This document shows, piece after piece, positions 37,685 through 45,828 of a stretch of DNA of 64,000 nt. Position 1 is the first letter of the stretch. Every line of letters starts with the position of its first letter. Where the stretch lies: the NCBI GenBank assembly GCA_038524795.1, contig JBCBIJ010000005.1, positions 186,001-250,000 of the forward strand, read 5' to 3'. The notes under the pieces are model-generated. The model saw only the letters and a list, made by a program, of their open reading frames with translations, did not search any database and was not told the DNA's origin. The DNA comes from CALBPI01 sp038524795. GTDB lineage: Bacteria > Pseudomonadota > Gammaproteobacteria > Steroidobacterales > Woeseiaceae. Both the position numbers and the translations under genes were made by a program.

Positions 37685-38982
37685 TGCCGCTCGATCCCGT
37701 CGCGCTGTGTGACGGCATCGACCGCGCGGCTGCGACGCTCGGCAAGCGCAGACTGGCTGTTGCCTACAGCGGCGGCTTGGATTCCACGGTATTACTGACC
37801 CTCGTCGCCTCGGGCAGCACGCTGCCTGTGCGCGCGCTTCATGTGGAACACGGGCTGCAGGGCGAACAGCCCCATTGGCGTGCCCACGTGGTGGCCGCCT
37901 GTGAGCGGCGCGACCTGTCACTGCAGGTGCTCGATGCGCAGGTCACGCCGGCGCGCGGGGACAGCGTCGAGGCCGCGGCGCGAACGGCGCGCTACGCGGC
38001 GTTCAGCGCTGCGCTTGGCGACGATGAGCTCCTGCTGTTGGCGCAGCACCGCGATGATCAGGCGGAAACACTGCTGTTGCAGTTGCTGCGTGGCGCAGGA
38101 CCCGCGGGACTCGCGGCGATGCCTGCTGTCGCTGAGTTGGGCAGGAGCCACCTGCTGCGGCCCTTGCTGGGATGCGACCGCGCGGCGTTGCAAGACTACG
38201 CAAGGACGCATGCGCTGCGCTGGTTTGACGATCCCAGTAATGCCGATGAGCGCTTTGATCGCAACTACCTGCGCCGGGAAGTGATGCCTCGGCTGCGCGA
38301 GCGCTGGCCCGGCCTCGCGACCACCTTGTCTCGGGCCTCGGATTGGCAGGCAGAAGCCGATCGACTTGCGAGCACACTGGCGGCGGCCGACGCGCGGCGG
38401 CTCGCGCCACAGCCCGCCCGTATTGACGTCTCTCGGTGGTCAGCACTGACGCCAGATCGGCAGCGCAACCTGCTGCGCTTTCTTTGCCGTGCGCAATCAC
38501 TCACGACGCCACCCGCGAGCCGTCTCGAGTCGCTGCAGGCACTGGCCTTGGGCGACACACCGCGAGGCGAGGTCCGCTGGCCAGGCGGCGAGGCTCGGCG
38601 ATACCGCCAGTGGCTGCACCTCACACCGCCGCTGCCGGCGCCACCTGAGGACACCTGGGCCGGTGCGCCTGGTGACGCCGGGACACTGGATCTGCCGAAA
38701 CCCTACGGTCGGCTGCATTACAACCGCGCGACGCTTGAGGGGGTGGCCGTCGAGTGCCGATTCCGGCAGGGCGGTGAGCGGGTGCGTCGTGACCCCGATG
38801 CGCACAGTGCGCCGTTCGCCGCCTGGTGCCAGCAAGAGGGCATCGCGCCCTGGCTCCGACTGCGTCTGCCACTGACGTTTGTGGGCGACACGCTCGCGGT
38901 CATCGGCACACGGGCCGTTTCGCCCGATTTCGCGCCCTGGGTGCCGCGCTGGACGGGGGCTCCGCAGGGCCTCGATCTCTGA
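37684..38982 (+). CDS. tilS: tRNA(Ile)-lysidine synthase TilS
   Basis: TilS converts C34 of the CAU anticodon tRNA-Ile to lysidine so that it reads AUA. The N-type ATP pyrophosphatase PP-loop SGGLDS is at residues 29-34, followed by LHVEHGLQ and AQHRDDQAET, then the C-terminal substrate-recognition domains. Length 432 aa (E. coli 432). The ATG overlaps the accA stop (TGATG). Confidence 0.95.
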   Translation: MPLDPVALCDGIDRAAATLGKRRLAVAYSGGLDSTVLLTLVASGSTLPVRALHVEHGLQGEQPHWRAHVVAACERRDLSLQVLDAQVTPARGDSVEAAARTARYAAFSAALGDDELLLLAQHRDDQAETLLLQLLRGAGPAGLAAMPAVAELGRSHLLRPLLGCDRAALQDYARTHALRWFDDPSNADERFDRNYLRREVMPRLRERWPGLATTLSRASDWQAEADRLASTLAAADARRLAPQPARIDVSRWSALTPDRQRNLLRFLCRAQSLTTPPASRLESLQALALGDTPRGEVRWPGGEARRYRQWLHLTPPLPAPPEDTWAGAPGDAGTLDLPKPYGRLHYNRATLEGVAVECRFRQGGERVRRDPDAHSAPFAAWCQQEGIAPWLRLRLPLTFVGDTLAVIGTRAVSPDFAPWVPRWTGAPQGLDL

Positions 38983-39080
38983 GGCAGGGCCCGCCTTCAA
39001 ATTGTCTGTCGGGGGCCCATCTGATAACCTGCTTTTCCGTCTCCAATCACTGGGCAACGGCACGTGCGACAGTGACCGAG

Positions 39081-39194
39081 AGCCGGAGTGAAGGCTTGCG
39101 CCTGGCCCCACCGAGCGACGCTCGAGCGGTCAAGCGAGCTGCGCAAATCCAGACAGGATTGCGTCGCGACCGCGCCCTTTGCTCCGGCTTTTTT
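39081..39194 (+). ncRNA. Candidate structured RNA with terminator-like closing helix, upstream of pyrG
   Basis: In the 291-base tilS-pyrG gap, 39081-39094 pairs without interruption with 39176-39189 (14 bp: 12 Watson-Crick, 2 G-U; outer part AGCCGGAG/CTCCGGCT). A T-run covers 39189-39194. Inside are a 5-bp hairpin (39112-39124, CGAGC-GAC-GCTCG) and a long hairpin (39126-39173) with helices of 6, 4, 5 and 3 bp, loop AGACA, and bulges only on its 5' side. Together they form a three-way junction with a 17-base single strand at 39095-39111. The T-run ends 79 bases before the pyrG ATG. A weak promoter may lie upstream (TTGTCT 39002-39007, TAACCT 39025-39030). It could be an independent sRNA or a transcribed leader/attenuator of pyrG. 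I recognise no 4.5S, 6S, tmRNA or RNase P signature. Confidence 0.55.
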
Positions 39195-39273
39195 CGTGCC
39201 GCAACGACGCGCATAAGTCGCTTGAGGCTGATGCACTGGCGCACATGACGAGCAGGCAGACGACGGGTCCGAC

Positions 39274-40929
39274 ATGACAGCTTACGTATTCATCACGGGT
39301 GGGGTGGTTTCGTCCCTGGGCAAGGGCATTACCTCGGCCTGTCTGGCGGCCATCATGGAGTCGCGCGGGCTGTCCATCAGCATGATGAAGCTCGACCCCT
39401 ACATCAATGTCGATCCGGGCACGATGAGCCCGTTCCAGCATGGTGAGGTGTTCGTCACCGACGACGGTTCCGAAACCGATCTCGATCTCGGCCACTACGA
39501 ACGTTTTGTGCGCATCACGACAGGTCAGCATTCCAACTTCACGACGGGTCGAATCTACGAATCCGTCATCGCCCGCGAACGGCGCGGCGACTACCTGGGC
39601 GCGACCGTCCAGGTCATTCCGCACATCACCGATGAAATGAAAGAAAGCATTCGCCGCGGTGCCGGTGATGCCGATATCTGCTTCGTCGAGATTGGCGGCA
39701 CCGTAGGCGACATCGAATCGCTGCCCTTCCTCGAGGCCATTCGACAGATGGGCGTAGAGCTCGGCCGGGAACGCGTGGCCTACGTGCACTTGACGCTCGT
39801 GCCCTATATCGCGACCTCGTCCGAAATCAAAACCAAGCCGACGCAGCACTCGGTAAAGGAACTGCGCTCGATCGGGATTCAGCCCGACATCCTCGTCTGC
39901 CGTTCCGAGAAGCCGCTGCCCGACGAGCAGCGCCGCAAAATCGCGCTGTTCACGAACGTGCCGGAAAACGCCGTTGTGTCGGCCTACGATGTTGGTGACA
40001 TCTACGAGATCCCGTCCGTGCTGCACAAGCAGGGGCTCGACGAGATCATCTGCCGCCAGTTCCGCATGGACGTGCCCAAGGCCGACCTGTCCGAATGGAA
40101 GGCCGTGGTCGACGCGAAGAAAAAGCCGGAGGGCGAGGTCAACATCGCCATGGTTGGCAAGTATGTCGACTTTCGTGACAGCTACATCTCTCTGGCCGAG
40201 GCGTTGCTGCACGCGGGGCTGCACACGCGCACGCGCGTCAACATCCACTACGTGGAATCACAGGACGTCGAGCGCAACGGCACGAATCAGCTGCGTCAAT
40301 ACGACGCCATCCTCGTGCCCGGCGGTTTTGGTGATCGTGGCATCGAGGGCAAGATTCAGGCGGTTCGCTTCGCGCGCGAACGCGGCGTGCCGTACCTCGG
40401 AATCTGCCTCGGGATGCAAGTTGCGGTTATCGAGTACGCGCGCCATGTCGCCGGGCTCACCGACGCGCACAGCACTGAGTTTGATCGCGAGACCCCGCAT
40501 CCCGTCGTGGGTCTGATTACGGAATGGCGCGGCATCGACGGTGTGACTGAGCTGCGCAGCGAACAGTCAGACCTCGGTGGCACCATGCGTCTGGGCGCGC
40601 AGCAGATCCACCTGCAGGACGGTACGGCTGTGCGCGAGATTTACGGCGACAAGGAAATCCGGGAGCGCCACCGTCACCGCTTCGAGGTCAACAACAATTA
40701 CCGCGACCAGCTCGGAAGCGCCGGCCTCGTATTCTCGGGTCTGTCGGAAGACGATCTCGTAGAGATGGTCGAGCTGCCCGACCACCCCTGGTTCGTCGCG
40801 AGCCAGTTCCACCCCGAGTTCACCTCCAACCCGCGTGATGGTCACCCGCTGTTCTCGGGCTTCATCTCCGCGGCGCGCGCCTACGCCGAAAGCGGCCACG
40901 AGTCGTCGGGCAGGAGCGCGAGCGCGTGA
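39274..40929 (+). CDS. pyrG: CTP synthase
   Basis: PyrG aminates UTP to CTP using glutamine. The N-terminal synthetase domain begins YVFITGGVVSSLGKGI (P-loop) and includes MKLDPYINVDPGTM. The C-terminal class I glutamine amidotransferase domain has the oxyanion GGFGDRGIEGK, the nucleophile Cys in YLGICLGMQ, and the His-Glu pair in SQFHPEFTS. Length 551 aa (E. coli 545). The stop overlaps kdsA by 4 bases. Upstream of it lies the structured RNA element at 39081-39194, which may be relevant to its control. Confidence 0.97.
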   Translation: MTAYVFITGGVVSSLGKGITSACLAAIMESRGLSISMMKLDPYINVDPGTMSPFQHGEVFVTDDGSETDLDLGHYERFVRITTGQHSNFTTGRIYESVIARERRGDYLGATVQVIPHITDEMKESIRRGAGDADICFVEIGGTVGDIESLPFLEAIRQMGVELGRERVAYVHLTLVPYIATSSEIKTKPTQHSVKELRSIGIQPDILVCRSEKPLPDEQRRKIALFTNVPENAVVSAYDVGDIYEIPSVLHKQGLDEIICRQFRMDVPKADLSEWKAVVDAKKKPEGEVNIAMVGKYVDFRDSYISLAEALLHAGLHTRTRVNIHYVESQDVERNGTNQLRQYDAILVPGGFGDRGIEGKIQAVRFARERGVPYLGICLGMQVAVIEYARHVAGLTDAHSTEFDRETPHPVVGLITEWRGIDGVTELRSEQSDLGGTMRLGAQQIHLQDGTAVREIYGDKEIRERHRHRFEVNNNYRDQLGSAGLVFSGLSEDDLVEMVELPDHPWFVASQFHPEFTSNPRDGHPLFSGFISAARAYAESGHESSGRSASA

Positions 40930-41780
40930 AGATCGGTGCCATCGAGGTCGGTCTCGACCAGCCGTTTTTCCTGATCGCCGGGAATTGCGTCGTGGAGACC
41001 GAAGCGACCACCATGGAAACGGCCGAGCGCCTGCTCGAGACGACGGACAGGCTCGGTATCGGGCTCATCTACAAATCGTCCTTCGACAAGGCCAACCGCA
41101 GCTCCGTCGACAGTTTTCGGGGACCGGGCATGGGCGAGGGGCTCGAGATTCTTGCGCGCGTGCGCGACAAGCTTGGCGTCTCGATCCTCACGGACGTTCA
41201 CGAGGACACGCCGTTCGACGAGGTGGCCGAGGTCGTGGACGTAATGCAGACGCCCGCGTTTCTCTGCCGGCAGACCAACTTCATCGTGAACGTCGCGAAG
41301 CAGGGCATCCCGGTCAACGTCAAGAAGGGCCAGTTCCTGTCGCCCTGGGAAATGGACAACGTGGTCGACAAGGCGCGTTCAACGGGCAACACGGATATCA
41401 TGGTCTGCGAGCGCGGCTTCTCGTTTGGGTACAACAACCTGATTTCAGATATGCGATCGCTGGCCATCATGCGGCGCACGGGTGCACCCGTGGTATTCGA
41501 TGCCACGCATTCGGTGCAGTTGCCGGGCGGCAAGGGGAATGCGTCGGGCGGGCAGCGTGAGTTTGTGCCCGTGCTCGCGCGGGCGGCTGTGGCCACGGGC
41601 GTGGCGGGCGTGTTTATGGAGACACACCCGGATCCATCGCAGGCCTTGTCGGACGGTCCAAACGCCTGGCCGCTCGATGACATGCCGGCGCTGCTTGAAA
41701 CACTCAAGCGCATTGACGAGACGGTAAAATCCGGGGCATTTGCCGAGTCGGCCTACGGCCTCGGCGCAGTGGAGCAATAA
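40926..41780 (+). CDS. kdsA: 3-deoxy-D-manno-octulosonate 8-phosphate synthase KdsA
   Basis: KdsA condenses phosphoenolpyruvate with arabinose 5-phosphate to form KDO-8-P for the LPS inner core. Seen: FFLIAGNCVVE with a Cys after AGN, YKSSFDKANRSS, FLCRQTNFIVN and FDATHSVQLPGG. Length 284 aa (E. coli 284). The Cys in AGNC is the metal-ligand position of the metal-dependent class (non-metal enzymes have Asn there), so this may be a class II enzyme. The start is GTG at 40926, overlapping pyrG. It precedes eno by 3 bases. Confidence 0.95.
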   Translation: MKIGAIEVGLDQPFFLIAGNCVVETEATTMETAERLLETTDRLGIGLIYKSSFDKANRSSVDSFRGPGMGEGLEILARVRDKLGVSILTDVHEDTPFDEVAEVVDVMQTPAFLCRQTNFIVNVAKQGIPVNVKKGQFLSPWEMDNVVDKARSTGNTDIMVCERGFSFGYNNLISDMRSLAIMRRTGAPVVFDATHSVQLPGGKGNASGGQREFVPVLARAAVATGVAGVFMETHPDPSQALSDGPNAWPLDDMPALLETLKRIDETVKSGAFAESAYGLGAVEQ

Positions 41781-41783
41781 GCG

Positions 41784-43079
41784 GTGCAGGGCACAACGAT
41801 AAAACTGATTGCGGCGCGTGAGATTCTCGATTCCAGGGGCAACCCGACCGTCGAGGCAGAAGTCTGGCTGGGGGACGGCAGCCACGGCCGTGCAGGCGTG
41901 CCCTCGGGCGCATCGACGGGAACGCGCGAGGCCGTTGAGCTTCGTGATGGCGACGCGAGCCGTTACCTCGGCAAGGGCGTCACGCAAGCCGTGGCCAATG
42001 TGAACGGCGAGATCCGTGATGCGCTCATCGGTCGCGACGGGGCTGATCAGGCCGCCATCGATGCCGCGCTCATCGAACTCGATGGTACGGATAACAAAGC
42101 CCGGCTCGGCGCCAATGCCCTGTTGGCAGTTTCGCTTGCCGTGGCCAAGGCGCAGGCGGTCAGCCGCAAGCTGCCGTTGTTCGCCACACTGGGCGACAAC
42201 GCCAACATGCCCGTGCCGATGATGAACATCATCAACGGCGGCGCGCACGCCGACAACAGCGTCGACATTCAGGAGTTCATGGTGCTGCCCGTAGGTGCAC
42301 CGAGCTTCAGAGAAGCCTTGCGCTGCGGTGCCGAGATTTTCCACGCGCTCAAGAAAGTGCTGGGCGGTCGCGGTTTTTCCACGGCCGTGGGCGACGAGGG
42401 CGGCTTTGCACCCGACCTGCCGTCGAACGAGGCCGCGCTCGAGACGATCATGGAGGCTATCGGCAAGGCAGGTTACAGCGCGGGCGGTGACGTCCTGCTC
42501 GGACTCGATGTGGCGAGCTCGGAGTTCTACAAAGACGGGCAATACGTGCTGGAATCTGAAGGCCGCAGCTTCGATGCTGACGGCTTCGCGGGTTACCTCG
42601 CAGGACTCTGCGACAGCTACCCGATCGTGACCGTCGAAGACGGCATGGACGAATCGGACTGGGACGGCTGGAAGCTGCTGACAGATCGGATCGGGTCTCG
42701 TGTGCAGCTCGTGGGCGACGACCTGTTTGTCACCAACACAAAGATCCTGAAGCGCGGCATTGATTCCGGTGTGGGCAACTCGATTCTCATCAAACCCAAT
42801 CAGATCGGCACCATGACAGAGACGCTGGCCGCCATCGACATGGCCATTGACGCAGGCTACACCGCTGTCGTGTCGCACCGCTCGGGTGAAACCGCTGATG
42901 CGACCATTGCCGACATCGCCGTGGGTACGCGCGCCACGCAGATCAAGACGGGCTCACTGTCTCGCTCGGATCGCATTGCGAAGTACAACCAGCTGCTGCG
43001 CATCGAAGAGCTGCTCGGCGATCGCGCCACTTACGACGGGCGTGCGGCGTTCCCGGCCAACGTGGCGGTTGGCGACTGA
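41784..43079 (+). CDS. eno: Enolase
   Basis: Enolase interconverts 2-phosphoglycerate and phosphoenolpyruvate. The protein starts with IKLIAAREILDSRGNPTVE and has the substrate loop PSGASTGTREAVEL, the segment NGGAHADNSVDIQEFM, metal acids in LGLDVASSEF and VEDGMDESDW, and the catalytic Lys region ILIKPNQIGTMTET with the SHRSGET His. Length 431 aa (E. coli 432). The start is GTG at 41784. The stop shares one base with ftsB. Confidence 0.97.
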   Translation: MQGTTIKLIAAREILDSRGNPTVEAEVWLGDGSHGRAGVPSGASTGTREAVELRDGDASRYLGKGVTQAVANVNGEIRDALIGRDGADQAAIDAALIELDGTDNKARLGANALLAVSLAVAKAQAVSRKLPLFATLGDNANMPVPMMNIINGGAHADNSVDIQEFMVLPVGAPSFREALRCGAEIFHALKKVLGGRGFSTAVGDEGGFAPDLPSNEAALETIMEAIGKAGYSAGGDVLLGLDVASSEFYKDGQYVLESEGRSFDADGFAGYLAGLCDSYPIVTVEDGMDESDWDGWKLLTDRIGSRVQLVGDDLFVTNTKILKRGIDSGVGNSILIKPNQIGTMTETLAAIDMAIDAGYTAVVSHRSGETADATIADIAVGTRATQIKTGSLSRSDRIAKYNQLLRIEELLGDRATYDGRAAFPANVAVGD

Positions 43080-43399
43080 TGCGTGACGTCGTTCGAACCG
43101 GCCGCGTACTCCGCGCCAGCACTGTGTGCCTTGTGGTCGCGGGCGCTTTGTTCGCCGGGACGATGGCGCAGTTGCTTCTGTCGCCTGATGGTTTGCGCAA
43201 GACGCGGGAGCTGCGCGCGGCCGTCGCCACGACTCGCGTCGAGATTGCCTCACTGGAGCGGCGCCATGCGGCGCTGGCCGCCGAGGTCAATAACCTCAAG
43301 CGTGGATTGGAAGCCGCCGAGGAACGCGCGCGCGCGGACCTTGGCATGATCGGCGTTAACGAGTCGTTCTACCAAATCATCGTCACGGACTCCGAGTGA
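43079..43399 (+). CDS. ftsB: Cell division protein FtsB
   Basis: FtsB is a bitopic septal protein that joins FtsL and FtsQ. The 106 aa have a short cytoplasmic N-terminus, one membrane helix (about residues 14-33), a periplasmic leucine-zipper coiled coil (about 40-85) and the conserved end RADLGMIGVNESFYQIIV. It follows eno as in other gammaproteobacteria, but the next gene is truD, overlapping by 4 bases, where ispD and ispF are normally found. Confidence 0.92.
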   Translation: MRDVVRTGRVLRASTVCLVVAGALFAGTMAQLLLSPDGLRKTRELRAAVATTRVEIASLERRHAALAAEVNNLKRGLEAAEERARADLGMIGVNESFYQIIVTDSE

Positions 43400-44433
43400 C
43401 CGCCGCCGTCGGCGGCTGGCCGCAACCCGCGGCCCACGGCCCGAGCCTGGCCAACGCGCGGCTGCGTGTGGCGCCCCAGCATTTCGCGGTCGACGAGATT
43501 CCAAACTGGACCCCGACCGGTGACGGCGAGCACGACGTTGTGTTCGTCGAGAAACGTAGTGCCAATACACGCTGGGTCGCGGGTGCGCTCGCGCGACACG
43601 CGGGCTGTCATGCTCGCGACGTAGGCCATGCCGGCCTCAAAGATCGACATGCCGTCACGCGTCAGTGGTTCAGTGTGCAGCGCGGTGGCCGCCGTATCGA
43701 CTGGGATGCACTCGAGATCGAAGGTGTCCGTGTCCTTGAGGTGCACGCGCACCGCCGCAAGATTCGGCCGGGTGCGCTGGCGGGCAACCGCTTTCGCATC
43801 ATCGTGAGCCTGGATGACAGCGAGGCTGTCGACAGCGACACGTTGACAGCCCGCATCGCCGCCGTCACAGCCCAAGGGGTGCCCAACTATTTCGGCCCGC
43901 AGCGTTTCGGTCGCAACGGCGGCAATCTGGTGCTCGCCAGCCGCCTGGCTGCTGGGGAACGACTAGGGCGCGGCGACCGGGGTTTCGCCGTCTCCGCGGC
44001 CCGTGCCGCGCTGTTCAATGCCGTGCTCGCGGCGCGCGTGGCGGATGCGAGCTGGTGCCTGCCACAGGCCGGTGATGCGCTCATGCTGACCGGCTCGAAC
44101 AGTTTCTTTCTGGCGGGACCGGAAGCATCGCTTGAGACACTCCGTGAACGCGCCAATCGCGGTGATCTGCAGCCGACGGGCCCACTCTGGGGGGACGGTG
44201 AACCGGCTGTAGCCGGTAATGTCGCGGCGCTTGAGTCACGCCTTGCGGCGACACACACGGAATGGGTTGAGGCGAGCTACCGCGCGCGCGCTGAGGGCGC
44301 GCGTCGCGCGTTACGGGTCTTCGCGTCGGACTTTGAGATGGCACCCGTGGCCGAGGGTTACGCGCTTGGCTTTGTGCTGCCGGCCGGCAGCTTTGCCACG
44401 GCTGTGATCAACGAGTTCTTTAAAGTCGACTAG
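43396..44433 (+). CDS. truD: tRNA pseudouridine(13) synthase TruD
   Basis: TruD makes pseudouridine at position 13 of tRNA-Glu. The catalytic motif is HAGLKDRHAVTRQ with D83, preceded by FAVDEIPNWTPTG and followed by GVPNYFGPQRFGRNG, then the inserted TRUD domain. Length 345 aa (E. coli 349). The start is GTG at 43396 inside the ftsB stop region. Its TAG stop overlaps the antisense stop of the Smr-domain gene (shared CTAG). Confidence 0.95.
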   Translation: MTAAVGGWPQPAAHGPSLANARLRVAPQHFAVDEIPNWTPTGDGEHDVVFVEKRSANTRWVAGALARHAGCHARDVGHAGLKDRHAVTRQWFSVQRGGRRIDWDALEIEGVRVLEVHAHRRKIRPGALAGNRFRIIVSLDDSEAVDSDTLTARIAAVTAQGVPNYFGPQRFGRNGGNLVLASRLAAGERLGRGDRGFAVSAARAALFNAVLAARVADASWCLPQAGDALMLTGSNSFFLAGPEASLETLRERANRGDLQPTGPLWGDGEPAVAGNVAALESRLAATHTEWVEASYRARAEGARRALRVFASDFEMAPVAEGYALGFVLPAGSFATAVINEFFKVD

Positions 44434-44957
44434 TAACGCAGCAGCACGTAAACGGCGCCGCTGCCGCCGTCGACCTGCCGGGCAGAGACGAAGGCTGTGA
44501 CGGCATCGAGCCGGCGCAGCCAGCCGTCGACACTGCCTTTGAGCCGCGGTCCGCGGTGACCCGAACCCAGACCCTTGCCGTGGATGATGCGCACGCAACG
44601 CCAGCCGTAGTGCTCGCAGTCGGCCAAAAACTCACGCAGGACCTCTTTGGCTTCACGCACGGTGTAGCCGTGCAGGTCGAGCTCGGCCTCGACGCGGTAA
44701 CCGCCGCGGGCGAGCTTGCGCAGGGTGCGCTCACCCACTTCGGGGCGGCGGAATCGGAGCGCGTCACCATTGCGCCACTCCATCTGCTCGATATCTGCCT
44801 GCAGGCTTTCTGCGAGCACCTGGCGATCATCCTCGCGCCGCATGCGGGCGCGTGGTTTGGGTTTGCGGCGGGCTGTCTCGACGCGGTCGTGGTCCAGGGG
44901 GCGTGCGCCGGATACCGCATCGCGGAACAGCGAAGTGTCGTCGTCGTGTTCAGACAT
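44430..44957 (-). CDS. Smr-domain protein (SmrA/SmrB-like endonuclease)
   Basis: The C-terminal half is a Smr domain, with the LDLHGYTV motif (LDLHG), then IIHGKGLGSG (HGKG) and the end GGSGAVYVLLR. This domain gives nicking or RNA endonuclease activity; SmrB cleaves mRNA at collided ribosomes. The N-terminal half is charged and basic (RRKPKPRARMRRED). The ATG at 44957 gives 175 aa (E. coli SmrB 183, SmrA 187); upstream in-frame Met codons exist but add unconserved residues. Which of SmrA or SmrB it matches cannot be decided by eye. Confidence 0.85.
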   Translation of the reverse strand: MSEHDDDTSLFRDAVSGARPLDHDRVETARRKPKPRARMRREDDRQVLAESLQADIEQMEWRNGDALRFRRPEVGERTLRKLARGGYRVEAELDLHGYTVREAKEVLREFLADCEHYGWRCVRIIHGKGLGSGHRGPRLKGSVDGWLRRLDAVTAFVSARQVDGGSGAVYVLLRY

Positions 44958-45041
44958 GGCAGTGGTCACCGGGTAAGCCCTGAGCATAACCAAGCAGCCC
45001 ATTTGCCGAAAGCGGCGCTTAAGCTCGCCTCCGGGATTGCG

Positions 45042-45047
45042 TACAAT
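45042..45047 (+). promoter_or_regulatory. Possible -10 element for surE
   Basis: TACAAT lies between the divergent Smr-domain gene and surE. A start site about 7 bases on would fall near 45054, only a few bases before the surE GTG. The -35 (TTAAGC around 45019) is weak. Confidence 0.35.
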
Positions 45048-45060
45048 TACGGTTTACCAT

Positions 45061-45828
45061 GTGCGGGTTCTCGCCCAGTTGAAGATCCTTCTCAGTAACG
45101 ACGATGGCTACCGTGCGCGGGGTCTCGCGGTGCTTCATGAGCGTCTTAAGCAGCTCGGCACGGTCGAGGTGGTGGCGCCCGACCGCAATCAGAGTGGGGC
45201 CTCGAGTTCGCTGACCCTGCACGCACCGCTGCGCGTCACCGAGGCCGCAACCGACGTCTTCAGTGTCAACGGCACGCCATCGGACTGCGTCCACCTTGCC
45301 TTGGCCGGTTTTCTGGACAGTGACCCCGACATGGTCGTGTCGGGCATCAATCACGGCGCCAACCTGGGCGACGATGTCATCTACTCCGGCACAGTCGCGG
45401 CCGCCATTGAGGGGCGTTACTGCGGTCTGCCCGCCATTGCCGTGTCGCTCGTCGGCGATTCGCACAGGCACTTCGAGACTGCTGCGGCCGTGACGGGCAC
45501 GGTCATCGAGCGTATGACGCGCGAGCCCTTGCCCGCGGATCTCATCCTGAACATCAACGTCCCCGACGTGCCGCTCGAGTCGCTACAGGGCATTCGCGCC
45601 ACGCGCCTGGGTTTTCGCCACCGCGCCGAACCTCTCATCCGACAACGCGACCCGCGCGGGCGTGAGATTTACTGGATCGGACCTGCCGGACCTGGCGAGG
45701 ATGCCGGGCCGGGTACGGACTTCCATGCGGTTGAGCACGGCTTCGCCTCCGTGACACCGTTGCAGATCGACCTCACGCGACACCAGCAGCTCGAGCAGCT
45801 GCGGGGCTGGCTCGGAGCGCTCTCGTGA
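45061..45828 (+). CDS. surE: 5'/3'-nucleotidase SurE
   Basis: SurE is a metal-dependent nucleoside 5'/3'-monophosphatase linked to stationary-phase survival. The metal-site start ILLSNDDGYRARG, then APDRNQSGASSSLTL and SGINHGANLGDDVIYSGTVA, are all intact, and the C-terminal GPGTDFHAVEHGFASVTPL is typical. The start is uncertain: GTG at 45061 gives 255 aa, while TTG at 45079 gives MKILLSNDDG, which matches the E. coli N-terminus exactly. Neither has a good Shine-Dalgarno. The gene overlaps pcm by 4 bases. Confidence 0.94.
   Translation: MRVLAQLKILLSNDDGYRARGLAVLHERLKQLGTVEVVAPDRNQSGASSSLTLHAPLRVTEAATDVFSVNGTPSDCVHLALAGFLDSDPDMVVSGINHGANLGDDVIYSGTVAAAIEGRYCGLPAIAVSLVGDSHRHFETAAAVTGTVIERMTREPLPADLILNINVPDVPLESLQGIRATRLGFRHRAEPLIRQRDPRGREIYWIGPAGPGEDAGPGTDFHAVEHGFASVTPLQIDLTRHQQLEQLRGWLGALS

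Noticed and set aside
38987..39020. Inverted GGGCCC pair after tilS as a terminator
   Set aside because: Only 6 bp with a loop of more than 20 bases and no adjacent T-run; too weak to call.
39061..39260. 4.5S, 6S, tmRNA or tRNA gene in the tilS-pyrG gap
   Set aside because: The SRP-RNA GGTCAGGTCCGGAAGG-type core, the 6S bubble, the tmRNA tag and any tRNA cloverleaf or T-loop are absent.
41445..42878. A 477-codon open frame on the minus strand over kdsA and eno
   Set aside because: It is antisense to two highly conserved enzymes and its translation has no recognisable family; explained by codon bias.
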